A DNA stretch of 64,000 nt from NCBI RefSeq assembly GCF_007713465.1, contig NZ_VMSG01000026.1, positions 1-64,000 on the forward strand, in the 5' to 3' direction. A program made the translations under genes and the position numbers. Under the pieces are notes generated by a model. That model did no database searches and was not told where the DNA came from. It worked only from the letters and a program-made list of their open reading frames with translations. The DNA is from Pseudomonas sp. H3(2019) (GTDB lineage Bacteria; Pseudomonadota; Gammaproteobacteria; Pseudomonadales; Pseudomonadaceae). Positions 51,805 to 61,362 of this stretch are shown here, piece by piece (position 1 is the stretch's first letter; every line of letters starts with the position of its first letter).

Positions 51805-53057
51805 TCAGGAATCTTAAACAGGCGCTCTTCAGCGCGCTATTGGTCTGGGCTGTGGCGTATCCGGTACTCGGCCTGAAACTGTCCATCGCCGGCATCAACC
51901 TTGAAGTACAGGGTGCCACGACCTCCACGCTGCTGATCATCGCCGCCTGCTCGGTGTTGATGTTCCTGCGCGTGCTGTTCGATCGCGAATACACCGCGGC
52001 CATGCGCTCCGTGCCCAAAGGTAAATTGATCCCGGCCAGTGCGAGCAATTTCCTGACCCTGCCCAGTACCCAGCGCTGGGTCATCATGGGATTGATCGTC
52101 ATCGCTCTGGTCTGGCCGTTCTTCGGTTCGCGCGGTGCGGTGGATATCGCCACGTTGATTCTGATCTATGTGCTGCTCGGTCTGGGCCTGAACATCGTGG
52201 TCGGTCTGGCGGGGCTGCTCGACCTGGGCTACGTCGGTTTCTACGCCGTGGGCGCCTACAGCTATGCGCTGCTGTCGCACTACTACGGCCTGAGCTTCTG
52301 GATCTGCCTGCCCATCGCCGGCTTGATGGCGGCAACCTTCGGCTTCTTGCTGGGCTTCCCGGTGCTGCGTCTGCGCGGTGACTATCTGGCGATCGTGACC
52401 CTGGGCTTCGGTGAGATCATCCGTCTGTTCCTGCGGAACCTGACAGGCCTCACGGGCGGACCGAACGGCATCAGCAACATTCCCAAACCGACGCTGTTCG
52501 GCCTGAGCTTCGAGAGAACGGCCGCTGAAGGCATGCAGACCTTCCACGAGTTCTTCGGCCTGACGTACAACCCGGTCAGCAAAGTGGTTTTCCTCTACCT
52601 GGTGGCGCTGTTGCTGGCACTGTTCGCGCTGTTCGTGATCAACCGTCTGCTGCGCATGCCGATCGGCCGTGCCTGGGAAGCGCTGCGTGAAGACGAAATC
52701 GCCTGCCGGGCCCTGGGCCTGAACCCGACCGTGATCAAGCTGTCGGCCTTCACCCTGGGTGCCTGCTTCGCCGGTTTTGCCGGTAGCTTCTTCGCCGCGC
52801 GCCAGGGTCTGGTCACGCCGGAGTCGTTCACCTTCATCGAGTCGGCCACCATCCTCGCCATCGTGGTGCTGGGCGGCATGGGCTCGCAACTCGGCGTGGT
52901 CCTCGCGGCTGTCGTGATGATCCTGTTGCCCGAGCTGATGCGTGACTTCAGCGAATACCGCATGTTGATGTTCGGCGCCTTGATGGTGCTGATGATGATC
53001 TGGCGTCCTCAAGGTCTGCTGCCCATGCAACGTCCTCACATGGAGCTGCGCAAATGA
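51801..53057 (+). CDS. livM: Branched-chain amino-acid permease LivM (BraE)
   Basis: 418 aa. The first 110 residues are an extra N-terminal membrane extension, as in Pseudomonas BraE; then comes the permease core with 'GLGLNIVVGLAGLLDLGYVG', 'GDYLAIVTLGFGEIIRLFL' and the docking loop 'EDEIACRALGLNP'. It pairs with LivH to form the channel. Start and stop overlaps with both neighbours (ATGA) show tight coupling. Confidence 0.95.
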
Positions 53058-53821
53058 GCAGAGAGATCCTGAAAGTAGAAGGCCTGAGCATGCGCTTTGG
53101 CGGCTTGCTGGCGGTCAATAGCGTTGCCCTGAGCGTGAAAGAGAAACAGGTGGTGTCGATGATCGGCCCTAACGGCGCCGGCAAGACCACCGTGTTCAAC
53201 TGCCTGACCGGTTTCTACAAGCCCACTGCTGGCACTATCCAGCTCAACGGTGAAGCGATCGAAGGCCTGCCCGGTCACAAGATCGCCGGTAAAGGCGTGG
53301 TGCGCACGTTCCAGAACGTGCGGTTGTTCAAGGAAATGACCGCCGTGGAAAACCTGCTGATTGCTCAGCACCGGCACCTGAATACCAACTTCCTGGCCGG
53401 TCTGTTCAAGACGCCGGCGTTTCGCCGCAGCGAACGCGAGGCCATGGAATACGCCGAGTTCTGGCTCGACAAGGTCAACCTCAAGGAGTTTGCCAACCGT
53501 CCGGCCGGCACCCTGGCCTACGGTCAGCAGCGCCGCCTGGAAATCGCCCGTTGCATGATGACCCGTCCAAGCATCCTGATGCTCGACGAACCGGCCGCCG
53601 GCCTCAACCCGCGGGAAACCGACGACCTCAAGGCGCTGATCGGCACCCTGCGTGAAGAGCATAACGTCACCGTGCTATTGATCGAACACGACATGAAACT
53701 GGTCATGAGCATCTCCGACCACATTTTCGTGATCAACCAGGGCACACCTCTGGCCAACGGCACGCCGGAACAGATCCGCGACAATCCTGAAGTGATCAAA
53801 GCCTACCTGGGGGAAGCGTAA
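53054..53821 (+). CDS. livG: ABC transporter ATPase LivG (BraF)
   Basis: 255 aa. Walker A 'GPNGAGKTT', Q-loop 'RTFQNVRLF', signature 'LAYGQQRRLEIAR' (Gly-Gln-Gln replaces the classic SGGQ, normal in LivG), Walker B 'ILMLDEPAAG', and the H-loop 'LLIEHDMKLVM'. One of two ATPases of the branched-chain importer. Confidence 0.95.
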   Translation: MSREILKVEGLSMRFGGLLAVNSVALSVKEKQVVSMIGPNGAGKTTVFNCLTGFYKPTAGTIQLNGEAIEGLPGHKIAGKGVVRTFQNVRLFKEMTAVENLLIAQHRHLNTNFLAGLFKTPAFRRSEREAMEYAEFWLDKVNLKEFANRPAGTLAYGQQRRLEIARCMMTRPSILMLDEPAAGLNPRETDDLKALIGTLREEHNVTVLLIEHDMKLVMSISDHIFVINQGTPLANGTPEQIRDNPEVIKAYLGEA

Positions 53822-54523
53822 ATGCTGCAGTTCGAAAACGTTTCCACCTTCTACGGCAAGATCCAGGCCCTGCACAGCGTCAACGTCGAAGTCCGTCAGG
53901 GCGAGATCGTCACGCTGATCGGGGCCAACGGCGCCGGCAAATCCACCCTGCTGATGACCCTGTGCGGTTCGCCGCAAGCCCATAGCGGCAGCATTCGCTA
54001 CATGGGCGAAGAACTGGTCGGCCAGGACTCCGCGCGAATCATGCGTAAAAGCATCGCCGTGGTCCCGGAAGGTCGTCGGGTGTTTGCCCGTCTGACCGTG
54101 GAAGAAAACCTCGCCATGGGCGGTTTCTTCACCGAGAAGGGCGATTACCAGGAGCAAATGGACAAGGTCCTGGGGTTGTTCCCGCGACTCAAGGAACGCT
54201 TCAACCAGCGCGGCGGCACCATGTCGGGTGGCGAGCAGCAGATGCTTGCCATCGGCCGGGCGCTGATGAGCAAACCCAAGCTGCTGCTGCTCGACGAGCC
54301 GTCGCTGGGGTTGGCGCCGATCATCATCCAGCAGATCTTCGACATCATCGAACAGCTGCGCAAGGATGGTGTGACGGTGTTTCTGGTTGAACAGAATGCT
54401 AACCAGGCGTTGAAGGTTGCCGACCGTGCCTATGTGCTGGAAAACGGCCGGGTGGTGATGCAAGGCACCGGTGCAGCCCTGCTGAGCGACCCTAAAGTGC
54501 GCGACGCCTACCTGGGCGGCTAA
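53822..54523 (+). CDS. livF: ABC transporter ATPase LivF (BraG)
   Basis: 233 aa. Walker A 'GANGAGKST', signature 'MSGGEQQMLAIGRAL', Walker B 'LLLLDEPSLGLAP', H-loop region 'FLVEQNANQAL' with Gln for His, as is usual in LivF. The ATG follows the livG stop directly. Last gene of the operon before a strong terminator. Confidence 0.95.
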   Translation: MLQFENVSTFYGKIQALHSVNVEVRQGEIVTLIGANGAGKSTLLMTLCGSPQAHSGSIRYMGEELVGQDSARIMRKSIAVVPEGRRVFARLTVEENLAMGGFFTEKGDYQEQMDKVLGLFPRLKERFNQRGGTMSGGEQQMLAIGRALMSKPKLLLLDEPSLGLAPIIIQQIFDIIEQLRKDGVTVFLVEQNANQALKVADRAYVLENGRVVMQGTGAALLSDPKVRDAYLGG

Positions 54524-54536
54524 GCACTGCTGCAAC

Positions 54537-54564
54537 AAAAAACGGCCTGCGGGCCGTTTTTTTT
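54537..54564 (+). terminator. Terminator of the bra/liv operon
   Basis: AAAAAACGGCCTGCGGGCCG then eight T: an 8-base GC stem with a tight loop. Confidence 0.93.
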
Positions 54565-54569
54565 GCCTT

Positions 54570-54637
54570 GTAGGAGCACGGCTTACCGGCGATGGTGCCT
54601 GGAAGAACGCCATTGCCGGCAAGCCGTGCTCCTACAG
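54570..54637. repeat. REP doublet, class 2
   Basis: TGTAGGAGCACGGCTTACCG at 54570 with inverted partner CCGGCAAGCCGTGCTCCTACA ending at 54637 (one bulge). Different core (CGGCTT..CCGGCGAT) from the two class 1 pairs. Confidence 0.85.
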
Positions 54638-54757
54638 GATTGTGTCGTGTACAAAAGTTTTTTTACACGCGCTGTAACGAACCGCAGTGACCTTTCTCTA
54701 GAGGGGTAAGCAAGCACCAACGCTTACTTGAACCCACCCCTTGTTTGGAGAAACACC

Positions 54758-55066
54758 ATGACTGCTACTACTCGCACCCTGTCCGCCGCCGCCCTCGCCC
54801 TGGCCCTGGGTTCCGCTTTGAGCATCGCAGCTCTGCCGACCACTGCCCACGCCGCAGCCACTGACATGGAAAAATGCTTTGGCGTCGCCATGAAAGGCAA
54901 GAACGATTGCGCCGCAGGTGCAGGCACTACCTGCGCGGGCACCTCGAAAGTCGACTACGAGAGCAACCACTTCAAACTGGTACCAAAAGGCACTTGCGAG
55001 AAGACTGCCAGCCCGACCTCACCAACCGGCTTCGGTCAAATGGCCGCCTACAAAGCCAAGTCGTAA
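54758..55066 (+). CDS. bufA: Bufferin precursor (DUF2282), BufA-like
   Basis: 102 aa from the ATG at 54758 with TTGGAG ahead. A Sec signal ends at 'TTAHA', unusual for RiPP precursors but diagnostic of bufferins. The mature chain has four Cys: 40 (EKCFG), 51 (NDCAAG), 59 (TTCAG) and 80 (GTCEK), the spacing typical of DUF2282. In characterised bufferins, Cys residues become thiooxazoles and the exported peptide binds copper. The operon partner bufB encodes the modifying MNIO. Confidence 0.88.
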   Translation: MTATTRTLSAAALALALGSALSIAALPTTAHAAATDMEKCFGVAMKGKNDCAAGAGTTCAGTSKVDYESNHFKLVPKGTCEKTASPTSPTGFGQMAAYKAKS

Positions 55067-55088
55067 TCCCTCCTCTGCCTGAGTGTTG

Positions 55089-55982
55089 ATGATGACCACT
55101 TCAGCGCTGCACACCGTACATTCTCACACTCAGGCATTGGCGTCCGAGCTCCCGCCCCGCGCGGGGCTGGGGCTCAAGACCGAGCACTTTGGCGCAGTAC
55201 TCGGTACTCGCCCGGACATCGGTTTCTTCGAAGTCCACGCCGAAAACTACATGGTGGCCGGCGGCCCGTTTCATCATTACCTGGGTTTGATCCGCGAGCA
55301 GTATCCGCTGTCGCTGCATGGCGTCGGTCTATCGATCGGCGGCGAAGGTCCGCTGAACGTCGAGCACCTTGCCCGGCTCGCCCATCTGATCGAACGCTAT
55401 CAACCCCAATCCTTTTCCGAACACCTGGCCTGGTCGAGCCACGGCCCGGTGTTTCTCAATGACCTGCTTCCATTGGCCTATGACCCATCGACACTGCAGC
55501 GTGTCTGCGAGCATATCGACCAGGTCCAGCAGCATCTGAAACGCCCCATGCTGCTGGAAAACCCGGCGACTTACTTGCAGTTCCAGCGCTCCGGCATGGA
55601 AGAAGCCTGTTTCATCTCTGAAGTCATCCGCCGCACCGGCTGCGGTTTGCTGCTGGATGTGAACAACGTCTACGTCTCCTGCATCAATCATCAGCGCGAT
55701 CCATTAGCCTACCTCGACGCTCTGCCACTGCACGCCGTGGGCGAGATCCATCTGGCCGGATTTGCCGAAGACACCGATAGCCTCGGCGATCGCCTGCTGA
55801 TCGACGATCACGGCGCCCCCATCGATAACGCCGTGTGGGCGCTGTACACACATGTTCTTGAGCGCGTCGGGCCGGTGGCCACGCTGATTGAGCGCGACAA
55901 TCAGGTACCCGCATTTTCCGTGCTGCACGCCGAGGCCCGTCAGGCCGATGAACTGCTGGGTTACACCGGGGTTCGCCGATGA
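55089..55982 (+). CDS. bufB: MNIO (DUF692) peptide-modifying enzyme BufB
   Basis: 297 aa from the ATG at 55089; GTG 55083 and ATG 55092 are alternatives. All MNIO metal-ligand positions are visible: His in 'LSLHGVG', His in 'SEHLAW', Glu in 'LLENPATY', Asp/Asn in 'LLDVNNVYV', His in 'GEIHLAGF', Asp-x-His region 'IDDHG', and Glu in 'TLIERD'. It oxidises Cys of BufA using two or three iron atoms and oxygen. It is followed by bufC with an ATGA overlap. Confidence 0.92.
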   Translation: MMTTSALHTVHSHTQALASELPPRAGLGLKTEHFGAVLGTRPDIGFFEVHAENYMVAGGPFHHYLGLIREQYPLSLHGVGLSIGGEGPLNVEHLARLAHLIERYQPQSFSEHLAWSSHGPVFLNDLLPLAYDPSTLQRVCEHIDQVQQHLKRPMLLENPATYLQFQRSGMEEACFISEVIRRTGCGLLLDVNNVYVSCINHQRDPLAYLDALPLHAVGEIHLAGFAEDTDSLGDRLLIDDHGAPIDNAVWALYTHVLERVGPVATLIERDNQVPAFSVLHAEARQADELLGYTGVRR

Positions 55983-56752
55983 GCACTCCAGCCGATTTCG
56001 CCGCCGCCCTGCTTGATCCTCAACGGCCCTGCCCTGACGGGTTGTTCAGCGCCAACGGGGCTGATCCGGCCAGCCGTTTCGCGGTGTATCGCAATAACGT
56101 GCAGAGCTCGCTGATCAACGCCTTGGCCGACAGTTATCCAGTGGTTTCGCAGTTGGTCGGCGATGAATTCTTCCGGGCCATGGCCCAGCTCTATGTGCGA
56201 GATTTCCCACCGACCAGTGCGCTGATCAACGACTACGGCAGTGACTTCGCCAGTTTCATCGAGCACTTTGCACCGGCCGCTTCAGTGCCTTATCTCGCAG
56301 ATGTTGCGCGCCTGGAACGCTTGCGGGTGATGGCCTATCACGCAGCGGATGCCAATGCCGTCGAGCCTGCCCGGATTGCTGCTGCGTTGGCTGCTCCCGA
56401 AGCGCTCGCACAGCTGCACATCCATCTGCATCCCTCAACGTTCACGCTGAGTTCGCCGTACGCCACCGTTGCGCTATGGGCCGCCCACCAGACTGACACA
56501 CCGCCCCGGAACCTCGAGCCGTATCACCCGCAAAGCGCGCTGGTGCTGCGCAACGGCCTGGAGGTTGAGGTCTTTGCGATCGATGTCGGCACTGCGACCT
56601 TCATCCACAGCCTGCAAAACAACCACCCTCTAGGGCAAGCAGTAGCCGATGCCCTGAACGCCGCACCGGCGTTCGACCCGAGTCAGTGCCTGGCGCTGCT
56701 GATCGGCCACAACGCCATCATCCACCTGCAACACGACAAGGTATCGCCATGA
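55979..56752 (+). CDS. bufC: DUF2063 MNIO partner protein BufC
   Basis: 257 aa. 'FAAALLDPQRPCPDGLFSANG', in part DFAAALLDPQ, and 'RFAVYRNNVQSSLINALADSYPVV' in part are the classic DUF2063 N-terminal helices ('YRNNV..SL..AL...YP'). The C-terminal half resembles an RRE-like substrate binding domain. It should hold the BufA leader for BufB. Overlaps both neighbours by four bases. Confidence 0.9.
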   Translation: MSTPADFAAALLDPQRPCPDGLFSANGADPASRFAVYRNNVQSSLINALADSYPVVSQLVGDEFFRAMAQLYVRDFPPTSALINDYGSDFASFIEHFAPAASVPYLADVARLERLRVMAYHAADANAVEPARIAAALAAPEALAQLHIHLHPSTFTLSSPYATVALWAAHQTDTPPRNLEPYHPQSALVLRNGLEVEVFAIDVGTATFIHSLQNNHPLGQAVADALNAAPAFDPSQCLALLIGHNAIIHLQHDKVSP

Positions 56753-57252
56753 ACACCCGCACCGAACACCCGAACGCCATCACTCGTCTGATCGAGCAAA
56801 TCATCGAACTGTTCGAGAAAATCCCCCACAGCCTGATCGCCTTCGTTGCACGTTTCTCCATTGCCGCGGTGTTCTGGAAGTCCGGGCAAACCAAGGTCGA
56901 GGGCCTGGCCATCGACCTGTTCGACGGTACCTTCCAGCTCGGTATTCCGCACCTCGCGGACTCGACCATTCCGTTGTTCCAAAGCGAATACCACGTGCCG
57001 TTGCTGTCCCCGGAACTGGCGGCGCACATGGCGGCCTTCGCCGAGCACTTCTTCCCGATCCTGATCCTCGTCGGCTTCGCCACTCGCTTCTCGGCCCTGG
57101 CGCTGCTGGGCATGACCCTGACCATTCAAACCTTTGTCTACCCGGACGCCTACCCGACTCACGGTACCTGGGCGGCCATTCTGTTGTACCTGATGGCCAG
57201 AGGGCCGGGCGTGCTATCGATCGATCATCTGATCGCCAAACGTTATCGCTGA
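56749..57252 (+). CDS. DoxX family membrane protein of the bufferin operon
   Basis: 167 aa, four predicted helices. 'LIAFVARFSIAAVFWKSGQTKV' is the DoxX opening, with 'AEHFFPILILVGFATRFSALALLGMT' next (seen as HFFPILILVGFATRFSALAL). DoxX proteins accompany bufferin genes (often called bufD) and other redox/thiol systems. The exact role is unknown. Ends overlapping the LysR gene on the other strand by ten bases. Confidence 0.88.
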   Translation: MNTRTEHPNAITRLIEQIIELFEKIPHSLIAFVARFSIAAVFWKSGQTKVEGLAIDLFDGTFQLGIPHLADSTIPLFQSEYHVPLLSPELAAHMAAFAEHFFPILILVGFATRFSALALLGMTLTIQTFVYPDAYPTHGTWAAILLYLMARGPGVLSIDHLIAKRYR

Positions 57253-58157
57253 AGCCGATCCAGCGCTTCGCCGCTGCGCTTGAACCATCTCATCAGGTAG
57301 TCGGCCAATACTTGCGTGCGCTTGGGCAAGCCGCCCTGATACGGGTGCACCAGATACATCGGCATTCTGCGCGTCTGATAGTCGCGCAGCAGCCAGCGCA
57401 AACGGCCATCGGCCAGCTCAGCCTGCAGCAAATAAGAAGGCAGGCGCGCGATCCCCGCGTGGGCAAGCGCAGCCTTCTTCAGCAGGTTGTAGTGGTTACT
57501 GGCGAACGGCCCCGAGACCCGCACCCGCAACAGTTCATGTTGCTGGTGATACAGCCACTCTTCCCGACCGCTGTAATGGCTGTTGAGCAAGCAACGATGA
57601 TCGGCCAGGTCCGCCGGCGTCTGCGGCTCACCAAACTGCTCAAGATAAGCCGGGCTGGCGCAGGTCATCTCGTTCCAGGCCAGCAGCGGCTTGGCCACCA
57701 TTCGCTCGTCGTTGGCCACCTCTGAACGAATCGCCAGATCGAACCCGTCCCGCGACAAGTCGCGGTAACTGTTGTTCAGCTCAAGTTCGATCTGCACGTC
57801 GGGGTACTCTTGGGAAAATTCCAGCAGCAATCCATCGAAAAAGGTCTCCCCCAGCGACACCGGAACCGTTATCCGAATCGGCCCTGCCATATCGTCCTTC
57901 AACCGTGCCAGGGCCTGTCGCGCCCGCTCGACCTGAATCACCAGCGCCTGCGCTTGCGGCAACAGCGCCGCACCGGCCGCCGTCAGGCTCAAACGCCGTG
58001 TGGTTCGCTGCAACAGCACCACGCTGAAACGTGTTTCCAGCTGACTGATGCGCTTGGACAGCTGCCCCTTGCTACACCCCAGTTGCTGCGCTGCCAGCGT
58101 GAAACTGCCGGCCTCGATCAACACTGCAAACGCCGCCAGATCATCCATTTCGCTCAT
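57243..58157 (-). CDS. LysR-family regulator
   Basis: 304 aa from the ATG at 58157; the longer frame upstream crosses the divergent promoter. The N-terminal helix-turn-helix 'GSFTLAAQQLGCSKGQLSKRISQLETRF' is visible as 'FTLAAQQLGCSKGQLSKRI', followed by the CrgA-like effector domain ('GPIRITVPVSLGETFFDGLL'). Divergent from the SDR gene with 104 bases between, so it most likely controls that gene; the overlap with doxX is convergent. Confidence 0.9.
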   Translation of the reverse strand: MSEMDDLAAFAVLIEAGSFTLAAQQLGCSKGQLSKRISQLETRFSVVLLQRTTRRLSLTAAGAALLPQAQALVIQVERARQALARLKDDMAGPIRITVPVSLGETFFDGLLLEFSQEYPDVQIELELNNSYRDLSRDGFDLAIRSEVANDERMVAKPLLAWNEMTCASPAYLEQFGEPQTPADLADHRCLLNSHYSGREEWLYHQQHELLRVRVSGPFASNHYNLLKKAALAHAGIARLPSYLLQAELADGRLRWLLRDYQTRRMPMYLVHPYQGGLPKRTQVLADYLMRWFKRSGEALDRLQR

Positions 58158-58261
58158 GGATTGTTTCCATTTGAAAACCAAAGGTTGCCCATTAGCACGC
58201 TTATCAATAAAAAAAACCACACTAAACTGAAACCTCGTCCAACCCATAAAGGAGCAGCACG

Positions 58262-58861
58262 ATGAAAATTCTACTGATTGGCGCCAGCGGTACTGTGGGC
58301 TCGGCCATTGATCGCGAACTGGCACCGCGCCATGAAATCGTCCGCATTGGCCGCAAGAGCGGAGATTTTCAGGTGGATATCAGTGACAGCGAGTCCATCC
58401 GCCAACTGTTCAAACAGACCGGCACTTTCGATGCGCTGATCTGCGCCGCCGGCAGCGTCAACTTCGTGCCACTGGCGAACATGACCGAAAAAGACTTCGA
58501 GCTGGGCTTGCGAGACAAGCTGATGGGCCAGGTCAATCTGCTGTTGATCGGCCGGGATTTCGCCAACGACGGTGCGTCGTTCACCTTCACCACCGGTATT
58601 CTCAGCCACGATCCGATTCGTACCGGCAGCTCGGCGTCGATGGTCAACGGCGCACTGGACAGTTTCGTAAAAGCGGCGGCTATCGAATTGCCACGCGGTC
58701 TGCGGATCAACTCGGTCAGCCCTAACGTACTGGTTGAAGCCATGGGCAGTTACGCACCGTACTTCCGTGGATTCAAACCGGTCCCAGCCGCCGATGTGGC
58801 GCTGGCCTACGCGAAAAGCGTAGAAGGCTTGCAGACTGGCCAGACCTATAACGTCGGCTAA
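58262..58861 (+). CDS. Short-chain dehydrogenase-like protein lacking YxxxK
   Basis: 199 aa with AGGAG ahead. NAD(P)-binding loop 'GASGTVG' (7-13), then 'CAAGSVNF' for the NNAG-like motif. Where classical SDRs have Tyr-x3-Lys, this has 'TGSSASMVNGALDSFV', so both catalytic residues are absent. 'RINSVSPNVLVEAMG' is intact. A small SDR subgroup (Lin1944-like) lacks this Tyr; activity may be altered or it may be an NAD(P)-binding sensor. Divergent partner of the LysR gene. Confidence 0.85.
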   Translation: MKILLIGASGTVGSAIDRELAPRHEIVRIGRKSGDFQVDISDSESIRQLFKQTGTFDALICAAGSVNFVPLANMTEKDFELGLRDKLMGQVNLLLIGRDFANDGASFTFTTGILSHDPIRTGSSASMVNGALDSFVKAAAIELPRGLRINSVSPNVLVEAMGSYAPYFRGFKPVPAADVALAYAKSVEGLQTGQTYNVG

Positions 58862-58955
58862 GAACGACGCGTTTTACAGGAAGGCAGGCGCACTGCAGGG
58901 TTGTGATGAGCGGTCAGCCTGAGTAACGTGGCGGCACTTGTCTGGAGACCCAACG

Positions 58956-59630
58956 ATGCGTGCTGCCCGTTCCCTGATGTTTGTCGCCCTGCTTCCTGTA
59001 TTCGCTGGTTGCCAGTTGCTGCAGAGCCAGCCTGAGAAACCGTCCATGGCGGGCCTGACCCGCATGCAGGGCGAACTCAGCATGGACACTGGCAAGCTGA
59101 TGTTTCAGCCGTGCCAGGAAAACAAGTTGTATGTCGTCAATGACGCCGGCAGCACCAGCATCCTGCAGGAAGCCGCAACGCTGGCGGGCTCGCAGCACAA
59201 GATTTTCGCTGACGTGCGCGGCCGGGTTGCCACTGGCAAATCAGCTGATGCGGGTGCCCAGTTCGACGTGCAGCAGCTATACCGCGTCGAACGCTCGGGC
59301 ACAGCCTGTGAAGACCCCAACTTCCAGCGGCTGATCTTGCGTGCCAGCGGTAATACGCCCGACTGGAACGTCAAGGTCAACACCAAGGGCATGGTGATCG
59401 AGCGTACCGGCCAGCCAGCGCTGGCCTTACCGTTTCTGGAAGAACAACTCGGTGACGGACGTTTCAGCCTCAGTAGCGAAGCCAATGACCAACACGTTGA
59501 ACTCTGGATCGCACCACAACGCTGCGTCGACAGCACCCACGGCAGCGTTCAATTCATGAGCGCCGAGTTGCGGGTCAACGGTCAGGTACAACGTGGCTGC
59601 GCGTATTTCGGCGGCTCGCGTAACGACTGA
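58956..59630 (+). CDS. Putative lipoprotein, COG3650/META-like
   Basis: 224 aa from the ATG at 58956 (GGAG ahead). Signal 'SLMFVALLPVFAGC' gives a lipobox Cys at residue 19. The mature domain has 'MFQPCQENKLYVVNDAG' and 'LRASGNTPDWNVKVNTKGMV', the latter like the 'GNEPFW.V' strand of COG3650/HslJ-type beta proteins, and a Cys pair near the end ('PQRCVD', 'QRGCAYF'). Outer-membrane or periplasmic location is likely, role unknown. Confidence 0.8.
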   Translation: MRAARSLMFVALLPVFAGCQLLQSQPEKPSMAGLTRMQGELSMDTGKLMFQPCQENKLYVVNDAGSTSILQEAATLAGSQHKIFADVRGRVATGKSADAGAQFDVQQLYRVERSGTACEDPNFQRLILRASGNTPDWNVKVNTKGMVIERTGQPALALPFLEEQLGDGRFSLSSEANDQHVELWIAPQRCVDSTHGSVQFMSAELRVNGQVQRGCAYFGGSRND

Positions 59631-59740
59631 TTCGACAGGATGCTGTTTTAGCCTCACCGGAACGGGCCGTTGAGGCTTATAATCACCGGTTTGTGAAACG
59701 CCTTTGGCGCAGTTGTGCGCCCCGCGAACCGGATCCCGTC

Positions 59741-61354
59741 ATGTTACGAATCACCGAACTCAAGCTGCCGATCGACCATCCCGAAGAAGACCTGCGGCCT
59801 GCCATCGTGCAACGCCTGGGCATCGCCAGTGATGACCTGCTCGATTTCACCTTGTTCAAGCGCAGCTACGACGCGCGCAAAAAATCTTCCGAACTGTGCT
59901 TCATCTACACCATCGACCTTAGTGTGCGCGATGAGGCGAAGTTGCTGCACACGTTCGCCGACGACCGTAACGTCAATACGGCGCCGGATATCAGCTACAA
60001 GGTCGTTGGCCAGGCTCCGACGGATTTGAGCCAACGACCGATCGTGGTCGGTTTCGGCCCGTGCGGGATTTTCGCCGGGCTGCTGCTGGCGCAGATGGGC
60101 TTCAAGCCGATCATTCTCGAGCGCGGCACAGAAGTGCGTCAGCGCACCAAGGACACCTGGGGTCTGTGGCGCAAAAGCGTGCTGAATCCCGAGTCCAACG
60201 TGCAATTCGGTGAAGGCGGCGCGGGGACATTCTCTGACGGCAAGCTGTACAGCCAGATCAAGGATCCCAAGCACCATGGTCGCAAAGTCCTGCACGAATT
60301 CGTCAAGGCCGGCGCGCCGGAAGAGATCCTCTACGTCAGTAAACCGCACATCGGTACGTTCCGTCTGACGGGCGTCGTCGAAAACATGCGTGAGCAGATT
60401 CGTGCGCTGGGCGGTGAAGTACGCTTCCAGCAAAAAGTCTCTGACGTGCTGATCGAAGACGGCCAGTTGACCGGTGTCGAGCTCGCCAGCGGCGAACAGA
60501 TCCACTCGAAACACGTGATTCTTGCCCTTGGCCACAGCGCCCGCGACACCTTCCGCATGCTCCACGGTCGTGGCGTGTTCATGGAAGCCAAGCCGTTTTC
60601 GGTAGGTTTCCGTATCGAACACCCGCAATCGCTGATCGACAGCGCGCGCCTGGGTAAATATGCCGGTCACCCGAAACTCGGTGCCGCCGACTACAAACTG
60701 GTGCACCACGCCAAGAATGGTCGCTCGGTCTACAGCTTCTGCATGTGCCCGGGCGGTACGGTGGTGGCGGCGACTTCCGAGCCGAACCGTGTGGTGACCA
60801 ACGGCATGAGCCAGTATTCGCGTAACGAACGTAACGCGAACTCCGGGATTGTTGTGGGCATCACCCCGGAAGTCGACTATCCGGGCGGCCCATTGGCGGG
60901 GATCGAGTTGCAGGAACGTCTGGAGTCCCACGCCTTTGTGCTGGGTGGCAGCAACTACGAAGCACCGGCGCAACTGGTCGGCGATTTCATCGCCGGCAAG
61001 CCGTCGACGGCGCTGGGCAGCGTCGAACCCTCCTACAAACCCGGGGTTGCACTGGGTGATCTGGCACTGGCGTTGCCGGCGTTTGCCATCGACGCCATTC
61101 GTGAAGCCTTGCCAGCCTTCGAGAAGCAGATTCGCGGCTACTCGCTGCACGACGCGGTGCTGACCGGGATCGAGACCCGCACCTCTTCGCCGCTGCGGAT
61201 TACCCGTAACGAGTCGATGCAAAGCCTGAACGTCAAAGGCCTGTTCCCGGCCGGTGAAGGCGCCGGTTATGCCGGTGGGATCCTGTCGGCGGGTGTCGAC
61301 GGGATTCGCATTGCCGAAGCCGTGGCGCGGGATATTCTCGGTATCGAGGCCTGA
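59741..61354 (+). CDS. FAD-dependent oxidoreductase (COG2509)
   Basis: 537 aa from the ATG at 59741. A 90-residue N-terminal domain ('MLRITELKLPIDHPEEDLRP') precedes the FAD Rossmann motif 'IVVGFGPCGIFAGLLLAQMG' and 'QFGEGGAGTFSDGKLYSQ', characteristic of COG2509. The C-terminal 'GLFPAGEGAGYAGGILSAGVDG' closes the flavin site. Cytosolic; substrate unknown, and it is often found as a stand-alone gene in pseudomonads. Confidence 0.88.
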   Translation: MLRITELKLPIDHPEEDLRPAIVQRLGIASDDLLDFTLFKRSYDARKKSSELCFIYTIDLSVRDEAKLLHTFADDRNVNTAPDISYKVVGQAPTDLSQRPIVVGFGPCGIFAGLLLAQMGFKPIILERGTEVRQRTKDTWGLWRKSVLNPESNVQFGEGGAGTFSDGKLYSQIKDPKHHGRKVLHEFVKAGAPEEILYVSKPHIGTFRLTGVVENMREQIRALGGEVRFQQKVSDVLIEDGQLTGVELASGEQIHSKHVILALGHSARDTFRMLHGRGVFMEAKPFSVGFRIEHPQSLIDSARLGKYAGHPKLGAADYKLVHHAKNGRSVYSFCMCPGGTVVAATSEPNRVVTNGMSQYSRNERNANSGIVVGITPEVDYPGGPLAGIELQERLESHAFVLGGSNYEAPAQLVGDFIAGKPSTALGSVEPSYKPGVALGDLALALPAFAIDAIREALPAFEKQIRGYSLHDAVLTGIETRTSSPLRITRNESMQSLNVKGLFPAGEGAGYAGGILSAGVDGIRIAEAVARDILGIEA

Positions 61355-61362
61355 CACACAGT

